This document shows, in pieces, positions 63,286 to 64,000 of a DNA stretch of 64,000 nt. The stretch is from contig JAMPBP010000001.1 of NCBI GenBank assembly GCA_023666645.1, positions 541,050 to 605,049 of the forward strand. The letters run 5' to 3'. Within the stretch, counting starts at the first letter, position 1. Every line of letters begins with the position of its first letter. The stretch comes from Clostridiales bacterium. GTDB taxonomy: Bacteria; Bacteroidota; Bacteroidia; Bacteroidales; Muribaculaceae. Both the position numbers and the translations under genes were made by a program. Under the pieces are notes generated by a model. That model did not search any database, was not told the DNA's origin, and worked only from the letters and a program-made list of their open reading frames with translations.

Positions 63286-63870
63286 TTAATTAAAATTTTG
63301 AGATAATAACAGCATTACAATCGAAAGGAAATTCTTGAGATTAAGTTTAAGAAATTTCAGGGCGTTGCTTATTCTAACTTCAACCGTCCTGACTGAGACA
63401 TTTAGTTTTATAGCGATTTCTGCATATTTCAACTGTTCAACCCTACTTAATAAAAATGCTTCACGCTCAGCTGATGGCATCTTGGCAATTATATCATCAT
63501 ATTTGTTCTTTAGCTCAGCATGTAATATGTAATCATGAGGTGATAAGGCTAAAATCTGCTTATGCGCGTATGTCTCGTAAGCGAGTTTAACCTTTTTATG
63601 CCTTAGCTCATCAAGACACTGATTTTGCACAAGTTTAAAAAGATAGGATTTTAACGACCTTGTGATATCAAGCGTTTTCCTTTCTTTCCATATTTTATAA
63701 AAGACATTCTGAACTATATCTTCACAATCAGCTTGAGAAACGAAAAATGAGCCGGCGAACAACACAAGGTCTGTGTAATATCGTCGGAAAATTAGCGAAA
63801 ACGCTTCATGGCTGTCAAACTTCAAGGCAGCCAAGAGTAATTGCTCGTTAAAATTCTGGTCGCCGGACAT
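63286..63870 (-). CDS. RNA polymerase ECF-type sigma-70 factor
   Basis: A 194-residue sigma factor of the Bacteroidetes ECF group. Region 2 is seen in FDSHEAFSLIFRRYYTDLV and DCEDIVQNVFYKIW. Region 4 (MPSAEREAFLLSRVEQLKY, then AEIAIKLNVSVRTVEVRIS) is the -35-binding helix-turn-helix. It is paired with the FecR gene, with which it is surely cotranscribed. A promoter element lies 20 bases upstream. It normally drives a SusC/SusD operon; its target is not in the window. Confidence 0.95.
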   Translation of the reverse strand: MSGDQNFNEQLLLAALKFDSHEAFSLIFRRYYTDLVLFAGSFFVSQADCEDIVQNVFYKIWKERKTLDITRSLKSYLFKLVQNQCLDELRHKKVKLAYETYAHKQILALSPHDYILHAELKNKYDDIIAKMPSAEREAFLLSRVEQLKYAEIAIKLNVSVRTVEVRISNALKFLKLNLKNFLSIVMLLLSQNFN

Positions 63871-63890
63871 CTGTTATGGTTATTTCATCG

Positions 63891-63922
63891 CAAAATTATT
63901 AACAAAAAAATTATTAACCAAG
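63891..63922 (-). promoter_or_regulatory. Promoter of the sigma/FecR pair
   Basis: On the minus strand it reads CTTG, a 20-base spacer, then TAATTTTG (63898-63891), a perfect -7 box with a one-mismatch -33 box, 20 bases before the start codon. The rest of 63923-64000 is AT-rich, with no gene seen. Confidence 0.65.
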
Positions 63923-64000
63923 CGATTACATTCCAAAATAAAAATATCTCGATACCTGAATAAAAAACATCATTTTACAATGTGGTAAACATGGACTTTG

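Noticed and set aside
1..64000. CRISPR arrays, prophage, conjugative element, full insertion sequence or rRNA operon
   Set aside because: I looked for repeat-spacer arrays, phage structural or integrase genes, transposases and rRNA and saw none; only short non-coding repeat elements are present.

Overview
The window is from a gut Bacteroidales bacterium, most likely of the Muribaculaceae/Prevotellaceae/Bacteroidaceae group. The evidence is SusC/SusD pairs, a hybrid two-component sensor, FecR/ECF regulation, C10 peptidase, promoters of the form TTTG-N20-TAnnTTTG, and type IX secretion (T9SS) C-terminal sorting domains on several secreted proteins. The family-level assignment is an inference; no rRNA is present to settle it.

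Layout. 1-3663 (minus): a NamZ-like exo-muramidase, a sodium:solute symporter and a WYL regulator, probably one peptidoglycan-sugar scavenging unit. 3837-45331: a large divergent polysaccharide utilization locus (PUL) for alpha-mannan or high-mannose glycoprotein. Its left arm (minus) encodes GH38 alpha-mannosidase, a 1224-residue GLUG/beta-helix repeat protein, SusC, SusD, GH76 endo-alpha-mannanase and a C10 cysteine protease; all but SusC/SusD end in a T9SS sorting domain. Its right arm (plus) encodes the hybrid two-component regulator, four GH92 alpha-mannosidases, a second GH38, a BSP-type metalloprotease, an EEP-family phosphatase, a DUF1680/GH127-like enzyme and a secreted GH130. 45381-48011: bioB, tcdA and a secreted PCMD-like protein. 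48486-51792: GH97 and, divergently, a bile salt hydrolase/penicillin V acylase family enzyme. 51884-52407: tRNA-Glu, rpsT, tRNA-Glu. 52903-62000 (minus): rnhB and nadB, a PL11 rhamnogalacturonan lyase, sdaA, and the dapB-lepB-wbqC unit. 62247-63870 (minus): a FecR anti-sigma factor and its ECF sigma factor, visibly AT-rich and with no SusC/SusD downstream.

How the PUL could work. Surface GH76, GH38 and the C10 protease, exported by T9SS, would open mannoprotein or mannan. SusC/SusD imports oligosaccharides. The GH92, GH38 and GH130 enzymes of the right arm then strip alpha- and beta-linked mannose. The first GH92 has Gln (Gln609) where its three paralogs have the general-acid Glu. That is the signature described for mannose-1-phospho-6-mannose uncapping enzymes, and an EEP phosphatase sits in the same arm. 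Together these suggest a dedicated mannosyl-phosphate module, as expected for fungal mannan.

Non-coding structure includes strong intrinsic terminators, several clear Bacteroidales promoters, and a family of small MITE-like elements with AGAGCC...GGCTCT ends (window start, 26734, 48411, 62020).
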